This document shows positions 17,238-26,761 of a stretch of DNA of 56,909 bases, in pieces. The stretch comes from Asticcacaulis benevestitus DSM 16100 = ATCC BAA-896 (GTDB lineage Bacteria; Pseudomonadota; Alphaproteobacteria; Caulobacterales; Caulobacteraceae), in NCBI RefSeq assembly GCF_000376105.1, contig NZ_AQWM01000024.1:1-56909 (forward strand). The letters run 5' to 3'. Each line of letters opens with the position of its first letter. Within the stretch, counting starts at the first letter, position 1. A program made the position numbers and the translations under genes. The notes under the pieces are model-generated. The model ran no database searches, was not told the DNA's origin, and worked only from the letters and a program-made list of their open reading frames with translations.

Positions 17238-18355
17238 GAAAAACCCTAGCCGCAGCTTTCCTCACCCTGTCCCTGACGGTCTCCGGCATGGCCCATGCCG
17301 AGGTCATAGCAGCCCGCGGGGTCGCTACCATACCGGTGACCGGAAGCCGCCCCAAGCCTGAGCAACGCGATCAGGCGATCGCCAAGGCACGGGAAAATGC
17401 GCTTGACCGGTATATTGCCGAAAACAATCCGGCCAAGCAGCGCATATACGACGACGCCCGCGGTTCGATCCTCAGCAGCATTGGGGAGTATGTGCTGGGT
17501 ACAACGGTTCTGGCCGAACAGACGGATACCAAAGCGAAAACCTACACGGTTACCGTGCGCGCTGACATCAATTCCAATACGCTGGAAAACAGGCTGTCGG
17601 ATAGTGCCGGACAGTCGCCCGCCCGTGAGGGCGGTCGGGATATTCTTCTTGTCTTCGTTTCGCGCACCCCCAGCAGCATCCAGAGCTTCGATGACCGCGT
17701 GTATTCTCGGGTGGACAATGAGTCCGAGGGGGGCTGCAAGACAAAAGGCGACCGAAAGACCAGCGAGGGCGAACGCGTAACCAACCGGTCCGTTTCGACG
17801 TCGGACAATGCGAGTGCAAACGCGTCTTATGCCTGTAAAACAACGGATATTACTGAAAGCGGCGGCAGCACGACTCGCAAGGCGGACAAGGTGATCTGGG
17901 CTGTGGGTAATTCCGCCGACTTTGATCAGCAGATCACGGGGACCATGGCCGACTCCGGCTACAATCTGGTCCCCGCCGAATACATTGAAAAGTTCGACCT
18001 CTCAGCCGTTCGCGCCGACTATGCCCGCGACGATGAACTGAGCCAGCAAACCTTGCGCAGCACCGTAGCCGCGGCGAAGGCTGCCCACCTTACCTATATC
18101 GTGCTCGGCACCATGACCGTCGAAATGCCCGACCGTGACCCTGTCTCCGGGAACGTCCGCGTCTTCGCCTCGATTAATGCCAGACTCCTCGACATCAGCG
18201 GTGCCTTCCCCCGCCCGGTCGCCGCGATAGGTCCCGTTCAGTACGCCGGACTGGGGCCTAGCGAAGCCGTGGCGCGGACGCAGGCAACGACGATTTCCGC
18301 CCGTGAAGTCGCCAAGGTCCTGCTGGATCGCCTCGCAGTCAAAGGCGTTCGATAA
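17228..18355 (+). CDS. Exported LPP20/FlgT-N-like protein in CsgG-like operon
   Basis: Protein of 375 aa with a Sec signal (AAAFLTLSLTVSGMAHA). The region at about residues 25-120 has the LPP20/FlgT N-domain pattern: VIAARGVATIPV, then QAIAKARENALDRYIAENNP and YTVTVRADI. A polar linker with about 60 Ser/Thr/Asn-rich residues follows and holds two cysteines (EGGCKT and YACKTT). The second domain (KVIWAVGNSADFDQQITGTM; HLTYIVLGTMTVE) resembles the nucleotide-free alpha/beta fold of FlgT/CsgG-like proteins. It overlaps the first gene of the operon and lies 80 bp from the third. It is probably a periplasmic partner of the CsgG-like lipoprotein. Confidence 0.72.
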   Translation: MSIRKTLAAAFLTLSLTVSGMAHAEVIAARGVATIPVTGSRPKPEQRDQAIAKARENALDRYIAENNPAKQRIYDDARGSILSSIGEYVLGTTVLAEQTDTKAKTYTVTVRADINSNTLENRLSDSAGQSPAREGGRDILLVFVSRTPSSIQSFDDRVYSRVDNESEGGCKTKGDRKTSEGERVTNRSVSTSDNASANASYACKTTDITESGGSTTRKADKVIWAVGNSADFDQQITGTMADSGYNLVPAEYIEKFDLSAVRADYARDDELSQQTLRSTVAAAKAAHLTYIVLGTMTVEMPDRDPVSGNVRVFASINARLLDISGAFPRPVAAIGPVQYAGLGPSEAVARTQATTISAREVAKVLLDRLAVKGVR

Positions 18356-18435
18356 AAACAAGCATCGCAAATCAGTCCTTAGTTCGGGTTTGTCCTTTCA
18401 AACCTGTCGCCATTTCATAGATATAGGGGTTCGTC

Positions 18436-19068
18436 ATGAATCGTAAACTCATCGCCTTGGTGCTTTTGGCCACCATCAGTGCATCGCCAGCCGTCGCCCA
18501 GAATCCGTTTTCGCAGATGAAGCAGCTGGGCGACTCCCTCACGGGCAAGGGCTCTTCCAACAATTCGGTCGTCGACTCGGTCGATATCTATGCCAGCTTT
18601 CTGGCCGCGCGCCTCGAAATGAACAATGCGCAGCTTTCTCTTGCAAATGCGTTCGATCTCAAGGATCAGGTCACCCTGCTTCAGGCCGAGCAGACGCGCC
18701 TGCAATCGGGTGCCATCGATGCAGACGGCATCAAGAAGTCAACCGTCCTGTCCAATAATGTGTCCACCGCGCTCAATGAAAAAATGGGCCAGAAAACGGC
18801 CTTGTCGGCAGAAGGGCGGCATCATTTTGAAGCGGCCATTCCGCACCTGCTCCTTGGCACGATCATGACCGTCAGGCTCATTGTGGTCTCAAAGAGTGCC
18901 TTAAGCTCAGCTTCGTTTGCGGATAAGATTCCGCTTGCACTGGTCGCCAAGGACATACCCGGTCTGGCAAAGACCACCTATGAGAACTACAAGATGGTTC
19001 TAACCTACGGAAAGGAAAACAATATTCCCATGCCGTCAAACGCAAGCGATGCGCTCGGATCACTTTAA
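18436..19068 (+). CDS. Exported helical protein of unknown function in CsgG-like operon
   Basis: Protein of 210 aa with a Sec signal (LIALVLLATISASPAVA, cleavage near AQN). The rest is predicted mostly helical, with heptad-like stretches (AARLEMNNAQLSLANAFDLK; LLQAEQTRLQSGAIDADGIK), so a coiled coil is plausible. No family is recognised. Its stop shares one base with the start of the CsgG-like gene, indicating translational coupling. It may be a periplasmic or outer-membrane-associated adaptor. Confidence 0.72.
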   Translation: MNRKLIALVLLATISASPAVAQNPFSQMKQLGDSLTGKGSSNNSVVDSVDIYASFLAARLEMNNAQLSLANAFDLKDQVTLLQAEQTRLQSGAIDADGIKKSTVLSNNVSTALNEKMGQKTALSAEGRHHFEAAIPHLLLGTIMTVRLIVVSKSALSSASFADKIPLALVAKDIPGLAKTTYENYKMVLTYGKENNIPMPSNASDALGSL

Positions 19069-20513
19069 TGAAAAACGCAATTTCAAAACGGACCTTTCTG
19101 ATCGCTGGCACCTCCTTGCTGACATTGCAAGTGGCGGCCTGTTCCCCCAAAAAGGACGACGCATCCAAAAGCGCAGAGAAGCTGCGTGAAGAACCCGATT
19201 TTGGCGGGGTCAAAGAGGTTTATGTCGAAGCCGAAGGAAGAGGGGGCACGCCCGAAGAGGCCATAGACAATGCTATTCTGAACGCCGCTAAGCAGGTGAA
19301 CGGGGCCCAGACTGAGAGCCTGAGTGAGAACCTGAAAGTTGCTGGCACGATCTCCGTCGGAAATCAGAGTATCGACTATTCAGGTCAGCGTTTCACTGAT
19401 CTGGTCGCTACGCGCTCAGGCGGCGTTATTACGCAATTCAAGATCATCGAAGCGCCCAAGGAAGGGTTCGCTTTCCCCGGCGGCGATACCTCTTCGAAAT
19501 GGCGGGTACGCATCGGTGCAAACGTCGCAAAATATCAAGCCTCCGCCGACAGCAAACGCCCGCGGGTAATCGTGGCCACACCCCGCAGTTCCACAGGTTC
19601 TTATGCCCTTGGAAACGGCTCGCGTTCGGCTGAGGAGGTGGGAAACGCTATTCGTGAGCAAATCAACACCTCACTGTCCCAGACCAACCGCTTTACCGTT
19701 CTCGACACCTCTGTAGCGCGCGAACTGGATGCAGAGGCCGATCGTCTGGCTTCGGGCAATGTCAATGCGACTGACACGGCGCGACTGGGGCAGCGCCTCG
19801 CCGCGGATCTGCTTATCATTCCGACGATCGAACGCATGGAATATATCCGTTCTTCGCGTCAGTTGAGAATGGCCGACCGCGAACTGGTTTCGTATTCGGG
19901 CGGCGCGACCCTCGCCTTCAAGGTGGTCAATGCCACGACCGGTCAGTTGGTCTTGTCGGAACGCTATAGCAATGGCTTTCCTTCAACGGAGCCCACCACT
20001 TTGGGCGCGCGTGTCGATGGACTGAGCGCTTCGGCGAAGTCTATCGGTGAAATGACGCAAAAATTCGTCGCGGCCCTGATGCAAAAGACATTCCCCTTAT
20101 CCGTCATCAAGCTTGACGGTGCAGATGTCGTCATCGGGCAGGGGGGCTCTCTGGTACGGTCGGGCAACAGGTACCGGGCGGTTTTGCTGGGCGACATGAT
20201 GAAGGACCCGCAAACCGGACAAAATCTGGGCCGGACCGAAAGCGATTTCGGAACGGTCGTCATAACGCGGGTCGATACGAACCTCTCCTACGGTCGTCTC
20301 GAAAATGCGCCGGCATTGTCACAGGCTTTCCAGCCGGGCTTGGTCGAACTCAGAGACTCCGTAGGCGTGACCGCGCCCGAGACGGCCCAGGGCGGTGACG
20401 CCACGCCTGCTGTCAAGCCCAGGAACAGTAGTAAGGCTGCGCCTTCACAAAGCACAAACTCGGAACATCCAGTTCCTGCCGCACCCAGTAAATCCAGTGA
20501 TAAGGATTGGTAA
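19068..20513 (+). CDS. CsgG-like lipoprotein with FlgT-like C-terminus
   Basis: Lipoprotein of 481 aa with lipobox LQVAAC (Cys at about residue 25), so it is anchored to a membrane. The CsgG-type domain spans about residues 165-345: RPRVIVATPRSS, NAIREQINTSLSQTNRFTVL, ARELDAEADRL, and RLAADLLIIPTIERMEY. Near 350-420 a FlgT C-terminal-like barrel follows (VIGQGGSLVRSGNRYRAVLL, PQTGQNLGR, FGTVVITRVD), and the tail is a low-complexity Pro/Ser/Ala stretch. CsgG forms the curli export pore and related proteins build flagellar or LpoB-like structures. No curli subunits or flagellar genes are nearby, so the cargo or partner is unknown. Sequence after the stop is of foreign origin. Confidence 0.82.
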   Translation: MKNAISKRTFLIAGTSLLTLQVAACSPKKDDASKSAEKLREEPDFGGVKEVYVEAEGRGGTPEEAIDNAILNAAKQVNGAQTESLSENLKVAGTISVGNQSIDYSGQRFTDLVATRSGGVITQFKIIEAPKEGFAFPGGDTSSKWRVRIGANVAKYQASADSKRPRVIVATPRSSTGSYALGNGSRSAEEVGNAIREQINTSLSQTNRFTVLDTSVARELDAEADRLASGNVNATDTARLGQRLAADLLIIPTIERMEYIRSSRQLRMADRELVSYSGGATLAFKVVNATTGQLVLSERYSNGFPSTEPTTLGARVDGLSASAKSIGEMTQKFVAALMQKTFPLSVIKLDGADVVIGQGGSLVRSGNRYRAVLLGDMMKDPQTGQNLGRTESDFGTVVITRVDTNLSYGRLENAPALSQAFQPGLVELRDSVGVTAPETAQGGDATPAVKPRNSSKAAPSQSTNSEHPVPAAPSKSSDKDW

Positions 20514-20636
20514 AATCCGGGTTCGCTCGGCCATAGGCTCGATGACCTTGCGCAGAAACGCCACCTCGCGGCGCAAGTCATCGAAGGCCTGCGCTGGCGA
20601 CTTTGGCTCTGCTTCAATATCCGGATTGTCAGTCAT
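20514..20636 (-). pseudogene. N-terminal fragment of a DUF6118-like conjugation-associated gene
   Basis: From an ATG at 20636 the minus strand reads MTDNPDIEAEPKSPAQAFDD, then LRREVAFLRKVIEPMAERTR. This is the N-terminal pattern of DUF6118-type proteins that accompany conjugative transfer genes in alphaproteobacteria. The similarity stops at about 20515, exactly where the CsgG-like gene ends, and the rest of the protein is missing. It is a truncated relic; the family call is from memory. Confidence 0.5.
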
Positions 20637-20639
20637 GTC

Positions 20640-21250
20640 TGCTTCCCTTTTACGGCATTCCAATGTCGAGCCTGCGTGATTGGGGGCCAGGCCTATGCTG
20701 GCGCCAAGGTCACGGGACAGGCTCCGCTCCATGTCCTCCGGCGCCGACGCCACTGAGGCCCAAGGCTATGCGTTGATTGCACGGGCGTGAGTCCATCTGC
20801 GGGTCGCGTTCCAACGACTTGGCCATAGCGCCCATCTGACCGCGCATGCGGTTAGACATAGCCGTATCACCAGAGCCATCAGCCCCGATCCGACCCGCAT
20901 CCATCCGCGCCCATTCATGGACGAACTGGTCGGCCGGTTTTAATGGATCGGCCCGGATCTCCGCTTCCATCGGCCGGACACGGCGGAATCGATTTGTGCG
21001 TCCGTCATCGGCCTGGCACCGATCGAGAATGGACGGCGGGTTCTATTCACCCGCACGACCGATCTCATTTAGAAGCTTCAAACCACAAGACGGGCCCCTC
21101 GGTTCCGGCCCACGAACAGCCCAGACAAGACAAGACAAGCCCAGACAGCCGGCCCGTTCCAAGACGTCCGCATTGGCCGTACCGGCATGCACCCAGACGG
21201 CCAGCCTTTGAGCCGAGGCAGCGGTCTCATGGCTGAGCGTCCAGGCCGCC
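20640..21250 (-). pseudogene. Decayed relaxase C-terminus (conjugation remnant)
   Basis: Several frames on the minus strand carry pieces resembling the C-terminal end of TraA/MobF-type relaxases: RMRGQMGAMAKSLERDPQM near 20850 and MERSLSRDLGASIGL near 20715, with AQRLAVWVHAGTANADVLER further upstream. The pieces are in different frames and no continuous reading exists. With the DUF6118-like fragment next to it, this is probably the stub of an integrated conjugative element or plasmid. No integrase or attachment site was found. Confidence 0.4.
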
Positions 21251-21452
21251 AATTTTGCTCTGCGCGTGGTTCTGCTATCGGCCCCGCAGCAGACACGTCA
21301 AATTTGCTGCAGTTGTAGCCAAGACGCCTCACTTACTATTTAATAAATTGCCATCTATGGAATTTGTTTTCATATGCGAGACGATCGGATAAGGGAATGT
21401 CTCACGCGTTAGGCAGCCAAAAAAAAGGCTTCATGCGAAGGTGAGGAAACAT

Positions 21453-24080
21453 ATGCTGGGTCATTTTAAAGATGTCCTGAAAGTGATAGCGGCCATTGTA
21501 CTGGCCAGCGGTATGTCGGCAAGTGCCGCATCTCTTGACATGGCTACCAAACCGGCCCTCGACAGTTCGAGCCGGACTCGCGCGAACTTCAATGCCGATT
21601 GGCGTTTCAAACTCGGCAGCAGCGACGGGGCCGAGAGGCCGACATTCGAAGATCAGGCATGGCAAACCGTTGGGCTCCCGCATAGCTTTAGTATGCCCTA
21701 TTTCCGGGCGGCAGCCTTCTATACCGGCGACGGATGGTATCGAAAGACATTTCCGCTTCCCTCTGTGCCCTCCGGCCGGCGTTATTCCCTGGAATTTGAA
21801 GGCGCCTTCCAGGATGCCCGCGTTTACGTCAACGGGATTGAACTGGCGCATCATCGCGGCGGTTATACCGGATTTTCTGTCGATATAACTAAGGCTGTGC
21901 ACGCGGGAAATAACATTGTAGCGGTCAAGGTGAACAATAGTTGGGACCCGACCCTGGCGCCGCGCGCCGGCGAACATGTGTTCAGTGGCGGGCTTTACCG
22001 CGATGTCTGGCTGGTTTCGTCCGATGCCGTCCATATCCCGTGGACAGGCACCCGCGTCACCACGCCCGAACTATCAGAGCATTCAGGCAAGGTCTCTGTC
22101 GAGACCGAAGTCCGCAATGACCAGCCGGACGCGGCGGTTGTCACGGTTCACACGACCCTTGTCGACCCCGCCGGTAAGCCCGTCGCCACCCTGAACGATG
22201 AGCACGCGAGCATCGCCCCTGGCGCCATGGTTATTGTCAGGCAGGTTTCGGCACCGATCCAGCGCCCCAGACTGTGGAGTCCCGAGACGCCTGCGCTTTA
22301 TCGAGTCGTCACCACGCTCACTGTAGCGGGTCGTGAGCGTGATCGGTTGGAAACCTCCTTCGGCTTCCGCTGGTTCGAATGGACCGCGGATCGTGGGTTT
22401 TTCCTGAACGGCAAGCACCGCTATTTCAAGGGCGCCAATGTCCATCAGGACCAGGCCGGATGGGGAGACGCCGTCACCAATGGTGCGATCGAACGCGATG
22501 TCCGCATGATCAAGGAGGCGGGGTTCGATTTCATCCGGGGGTCTCACTACCCACATGATCCGCACTTTGCCGATACAACCGACAGGCTGGGCATGTTGTT
22601 CCTGTCCGAAGCGCCCTTCTGGGGCACCGCCGCCTTCAAGAACCCGTGGGGAGCGCCGGCCTATCCGACTGAGATCGCGGATCGCGCGGCCTTCGAAGCC
22701 AGCGTCAAACAGCAATTGGCCGAGATGATCCGCATCAACCGCAATCATCCATCGATCGTCGTGTGGGGCATGGACAACGAGGTCTTCTTCACCAAGGAGG
22801 AGACGCTGCCCGACGTCCGTCGACTGTTGAAGGAAATGGTCGCCTTGTCACACCAGCTCGACCCCACGCGCCCTGCCGCGATTGACGGTGCCCAGCGCGG
22901 CGAAATCGATAAGCTGGGCGATATTGTGGGCTATAATGGCGATGGGGCCAGCCTTTTCCCTGATCCGGGCATCCCCAACTTCGTTGCAGAATACGGGGTG
23001 ACCATGGCGGACCGACCGGGCGATTATGCGCCGGGCTGGGACGACCTGCCGAACACGGTTGGGGCAGACAAGACAAAAGAGGGATCGTGGCGCCTGCCGT
23101 GGCGATCGGGCGAAGTGATCTGGGCGGGCTTTGACCACGGCTCAATCGCGGGCAAGCGGTTTGGTGGCATGGGCATGATCGATTATTTCCGTCTGCCGAA
23201 GCGCCAGTATTATTGGTATAGAAATGCCTATGCCCACAGGCCACCGCCGGTATGGCCGGTTGCGGGCACACCGGCTGCGCTTCGCGTGACGACAAGTGCC
23301 CCCACAATTGCGCGCGCCGACGGCACGGACGACGTACAGGTTATTGTTAGCGTTGTTGATGCGACAGGCCGGCGCTTAAGCAACAGTCCTCCGGTGCGGC
23401 TTGCCATCGAATCCGGGCCGGGCGAATTACCGACCGGGCGTTCAATTGATTTTTCGCCGGACAGCGACATTGTCATACGGGACGGGGAGGCGGCGATCGC
23501 GATGCGGAGCTGGCAGGCTGGTGTCACGCGTTTGCGCGCGACGTCACCTGGTCTGAAGGATGCGGTCGCGCAGGTTCGCACGCTGCGCGGCCCTGCCTTC
23601 GTCGCCGGCGAGACCTTGCTTGCCGACGATCGCCCTTACGCGCCTTTCACGCCTGTCTTGCGTGATTTGCCCGGCGATACGGTGTTCGGCTTAAGCAACC
23701 CCACATTCGCCAGCACCAGTGCGCCTGACCACAGCTCACGCATGGTCAACGACGGCAATCCCGCGACCTACTGGGCCCCGACCCCCGAAGACGCGGTGAA
23801 AGCTATTACCATCGACATGGAGCGCTTCGTTGAAGTCCACCGTCTGACGCTTACCTTTCCGCACATTGGCCCCTATGGTTTTGTGGCCGAAATTCAGGAC
23901 CGTCAGGGCCATTGGCAGAAGCTGGTTGAACAGATCGAAGGGCAGGAAACGAGCCAAACCCGTACGGTCGAAACCGAGCCCCGTGAAGGTCGCAATGTCC
24001 GCATTCGCCTGCGCGTGCCAGCAGGCGCGCCAGCGGGATTAGCCGAGGTGCAGATCACCGGGACTTTGCGAGCCGATTGA
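21453..24080 (+). CDS. GH2 beta-galactosidase-like enzyme with discoidin domain, exported
   Basis: Glycoside hydrolase family 2 protein of 875 aa. A signal peptide (VIAAIVLASGMSASAA) is followed by the jelly-roll domain (GGYTGFSVDITKAV), an immunoglobulin-like domain and the catalytic barrel. There the acid/base lies in VVWGMDNEVFF (E443) and the nucleophile in NFVAEYGVTM (E513). A Big-like domain and an F5/8-type (CBM32-like) domain from about residue 735 complete it. The acid/base motif reads DNE instead of the usual NNE. The ATG at 21453 follows GGTGAGG, so it is preferred to the GTG at 21441. It is followed 47 bp later by a GH95 gene; the two should act together on a galactose- and fucose-containing glycan. 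Confidence 0.92.
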   Translation: MLGHFKDVLKVIAAIVLASGMSASAASLDMATKPALDSSSRTRANFNADWRFKLGSSDGAERPTFEDQAWQTVGLPHSFSMPYFRAAAFYTGDGWYRKTFPLPSVPSGRRYSLEFEGAFQDARVYVNGIELAHHRGGYTGFSVDITKAVHAGNNIVAVKVNNSWDPTLAPRAGEHVFSGGLYRDVWLVSSDAVHIPWTGTRVTTPELSEHSGKVSVETEVRNDQPDAAVVTVHTTLVDPAGKPVATLNDEHASIAPGAMVIVRQVSAPIQRPRLWSPETPALYRVVTTLTVAGRERDRLETSFGFRWFEWTADRGFFLNGKHRYFKGANVHQDQAGWGDAVTNGAIERDVRMIKEAGFDFIRGSHYPHDPHFADTTDRLGMLFLSEAPFWGTAAFKNPWGAPAYPTEIADRAAFEASVKQQLAEMIRINRNHPSIVVWGMDNEVFFTKEETLPDVRRLLKEMVALSHQLDPTRPAAIDGAQRGEIDKLGDIVGYNGDGASLFPDPGIPNFVAEYGVTMADRPGDYAPGWDDLPNTVGADKTKEGSWRLPWRSGEVIWAGFDHGSIAGKRFGGMGMIDYFRLPKRQYYWYRNAYAHRPPPVWPVAGTPAALRVTTSAPTIARADGTDDVQVIVSVVDATGRRLSNSPPVRLAIESGPGELPTGRSIDFSPDSDIVIRDGEAAIAMRSWQAGVTRLRATSPGLKDAVAQVRTLRGPAFVAGETLLADDRPYAPFTPVLRDLPGDTVFGLSNPTFASTSAPDHSSRMVNDGNPATYWAPTPEDAVKAITIDMERFVEVHRLTLTFPHIGPYGFVAEIQDRQGHWQKLVEQIEGQETSQTRTVETEPREGRNVRIRLRVPAGAPAGLAEVQITGTLRAD

Positions 24081-24127
24081 ATATCTGCGCGTGAAACACG
24101 CATCAAATGCGACGAAAAAGAGGGCCG

Positions 24128-26605
24128 ATGTCTGATAATTGGACGCGACGACACGTGTTGCAAACGGGCATGTTCATGTCCGCCGCGGGTGCCCTTGGGG
24201 CCTTGCCTCTGCGCGCCATGGTGACAGGCTCTGACAGTGAGCATCATCTCTGGTTTGATGCACCTGCCGAACGCTGGGTCGATGGTTTGCCGGTCGGCAA
24301 CGGTCGGTTGGGTGCCATGGTGCGTGGCGGAATCGTTGACGAGATTATCTCCCTCAACGACGATACGCTCTGGTCAGGCTATCCCACCGAGAACGCTAAT
24401 CCCGAAGCGATATCGACACTCGCCGATGTCCGCGAAGCTGTCTTTGCCGGCGATTATCACAAAGCAGATCAGCTTGCGAAGCTTATGCAGGGGCGGTACA
24501 GCCAGAGTTATGCCCCCTTGGGCGATTTAAGACTCTCAATGCAGCACACTGCGGACGTGACGGCGTACCGGCGTGAGTTGGCGCTTGACCAGGCCGTTGC
24601 GGTGACCAGCTATGCTATGGGGCACACACGTTATCGCCGTGACGTGTTCGTGTCCCATCCCGATCAGGTGGTTGTCGTGCGCTTGTCAGCCGAAGGCGGC
24701 ACCCTGGCATTCGACGCGAGGCTCGACACACAATTGCGGGGAGACGTGAGCGCGACGGGGAACCGGCTGCTGCTTCGTGGCAAGGCACCGGCGAGGTGCG
24801 CTCCGGACTATCAGAATGTCCCTGATCCCGTCATTTATGACGACACCTCAGGCAAGGGCATGGCATTCGTGGCCGCAATTGATGTTGAAGCAGACGGGGG
24901 CGAGGTTTTTGCGCAAAGTGGGATGATCTCTGTCCGCGGTGCCCGCGAGGTCGTCTTGCGGATCTCGGCGGCAACGGGATTTCGTGGCTTCAATCTTCTG
25001 CCAGATATGTCGGTCACCATGATCGAGGCACAAGCCATCCATACCCTCTCGGCCGCCTCTGCGCGGTCCTTTAACGATCTGCTTGCCCGCCATACCGCGG
25101 ATCACCAAAGCCTTTATCGCCGGTCTGCCCTGCGGCTGGCCTCAGGGGCCGCTTCTGGCACTACGGCGGCAAGGCGTGAAGCCAATGCGGTGAGCACCGA
25201 TCCGGGCCTTGCTGCCGTGTTGTTCCATTTCGGTCGGTATCTTCTGATCGCCAGTTCGCGTCCGGGAACACAGCCTGCGAATTTGCAGGGGATCTGGAAC
25301 GCGAAACTGCGTCCGCCGTGGAGCAGCAATTACACCACCAATATCAATGTTCAGATGAACTATTGGCCGGCGGAAGTAACCAATCTGTCCGATTGTCACC
25401 AGCCTTTCCTCGACTGGATCGCGCGCGTCGCGGAAAATGGTCGCAAGGTCGCCCGTGATGACTACGGGATGCCTGGCTGGTGCCTGCACCACAACAGTGA
25501 CATCTGGGCGATGGCCAATCCGGTGGGTGAAAAGGCCGGCGATCCATTCTGGGCGAACTGGCCTATGGGCGGGCCGTGGCTTGCTCAGCATCTCTGGCAG
25601 CATTACACCTTTGGTGGCGACATCGAGTTTCTGCGGGAGCGCGCCTATCCTTTGATGCGGGGTTGTGCCGAGTTTTGTGCCGCCTGGCTGGTGAAGGATT
25701 CGAACAGTGCGCATCTGACAACCGCCCCTTCCATCTCTCCTGAGAACCGGTTTCTTGCGCCGGATGGCAGGCCCGCGGGTGTCAGTTCCGGCTGCACCAT
25801 GGACCTGGCTCTCACGCGAGAGATCTTTGCCAATTGTATTCAGGCGGCAGATCGGCTGGGCACGGATGCCGTCTTTGCGCAACGGCTGGGGGCATTGGCG
25901 AAACAACTGGAACCCTATCGTATTGGCCATCTCGGTCAACTGCAGGAATGGTCGCAGGATTTTGACGAGGTTGAACCCGGTCACCGCCACATGTCTCATC
26001 TTTATCCCTTTTATCCTGGAGACGAGATTGCACAGCCTAGCACCCAAGACTTGGCGCTGGCGGCCACCACTTCGATGCTGCGGCGTGAGGCTAACGGCGG
26101 GGCCGCAACGGGCTGGAGCCGTGCGTGGGCGACCGCCATCTGGGCGCGCGCCGGGGATGGCATGCGGTCAGGACACTCGGTCGATTTGTTCATTAGAGAC
26201 AGTACGCTCGATAATCTGTTCGATACGCATCCGGCCACCACGGGCCCGATCTTCCAGATCGATGGAAATTTCGGGATGACCGCTGCGATTGCGGAGATGC
26301 TGCTGCAAAGCCACCAAGGCGCAATCGCACTGCTTCCCGCCCTGCCGCCAGCCTGGCACGCGGGAGAGGCCTACGGCCTTCGTGCAAGGGGCGCGATCAC
26401 CGTCGATCAAATTTGGAAAGACAATTTGCTGCAAAAGGCGCGACTACACTTGGAACGCACGAGCGTGACGTCTGTTCGTCTGCCTACAGGACGTCGCCTG
26501 TTGTCAGCGACCTCAACCGGCCGAAATGTGTCCGTTCAGTTTGACGCAGACCTATTACGTTTTGAAGGTGCGGCGGGTGACATCATTGACCTCACTTTCG
26601 GCTGA
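24128..26605 (+). CDS. GH95 alpha-L-fucosidase-like enzyme, Tat-exported
   Basis: Family 95 hydrolase of 825 aa, expected to release alpha-linked L-fucose or, in some members, L-galactose, by inversion. A twin-arginine signal ([20 protein letters not shown]) opens the protein. The N-terminal beta domain has [15 protein letters not shown] and LNDDTLWSG. The (alpha/alpha)6 barrel carries [15 protein letters not shown] with the conserved Asn pair and the catalytic acid region [27 protein letters not shown] holds the conserved Asp. The ATG at 24128 is preceded by AGAGGG. It forms an operon with the GH2 gene upstream. Confidence 0.93.
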   Translation: MSDNWTRRHVLQTGMFMSAAGALGALPLRAMVTGSDSEHHLWFDAPAERWVDGLPVGNGRLGAMVRGGIVDEIISLNDDTLWSGYPTENANPEAISTLADVREAVFAGDYHKADQLAKLMQGRYSQSYAPLGDLRLSMQHTADVTAYRRELALDQAVAVTSYAMGHTRYRRDVFVSHPDQVVVVRLSAEGGTLAFDARLDTQLRGDVSATGNRLLLRGKAPARCAPDYQNVPDPVIYDDTSGKGMAFVAAIDVEADGGEVFAQSGMISVRGAREVVLRISAATGFRGFNLLPDMSVTMIEAQAIHTLSAASARSFNDLLARHTADHQSLYRRSALRLASGAASGTTAARREANAVSTDPGLAAVLFHFGRYLLIASSRPGTQPANLQGIWNAKLRPPWSSNYTTNINVQMNYWPAEVTNLSDCHQPFLDWIARVAENGRKVARDDYGMPGWCLHHNSDIWAMANPVGEKAGDPFWANWPMGGPWLAQHLWQHYTFGGDIEFLRERAYPLMRGCAEFCAAWLVKDSNSAHLTTAPSISPENRFLAPDGRPAGVSSGCTMDLALTREIFANCIQAADRLGTDAVFAQRLGALAKQLEPYRIGHLGQLQEWSQDFDEVEPGHRHMSHLYPFYPGDEIAQPSTQDLALAATTSMLRREANGGAATGWSRAWATAIWARAGDGMRSGHSVDLFIRDSTLDNLFDTHPATTGPIFQIDGNFGMTAAIAEMLLQSHQGAIALLPALPPAWHAGEAYGLRARGAITVDQIWKDNLLQKARLHLERTSVTSVRLPTGRRLLSATSTGRNVSVQFDADLLRFEGAAGDIIDLTFG

Positions 26606-26761
26606 TCTGTTCAATGTGTTAATCCTCGATGAGTTGGGCGACCTGCCGTTCAGTTCGATCCCTGGCTCTCGGTGGTTTGGCACAAGTCGAACGTAATGAG
26701 TGCAGCAACGGGCGCGGCTCGCTCATATTTGGAGAATTGAGCTTCTTTATGGGCGCGATGT

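Noticed and set aside
19068..20513. Curli secretion system
   Set aside because: Only the CsgG-like domain is present; no curlin subunits, CsgE or CsgF in the window.
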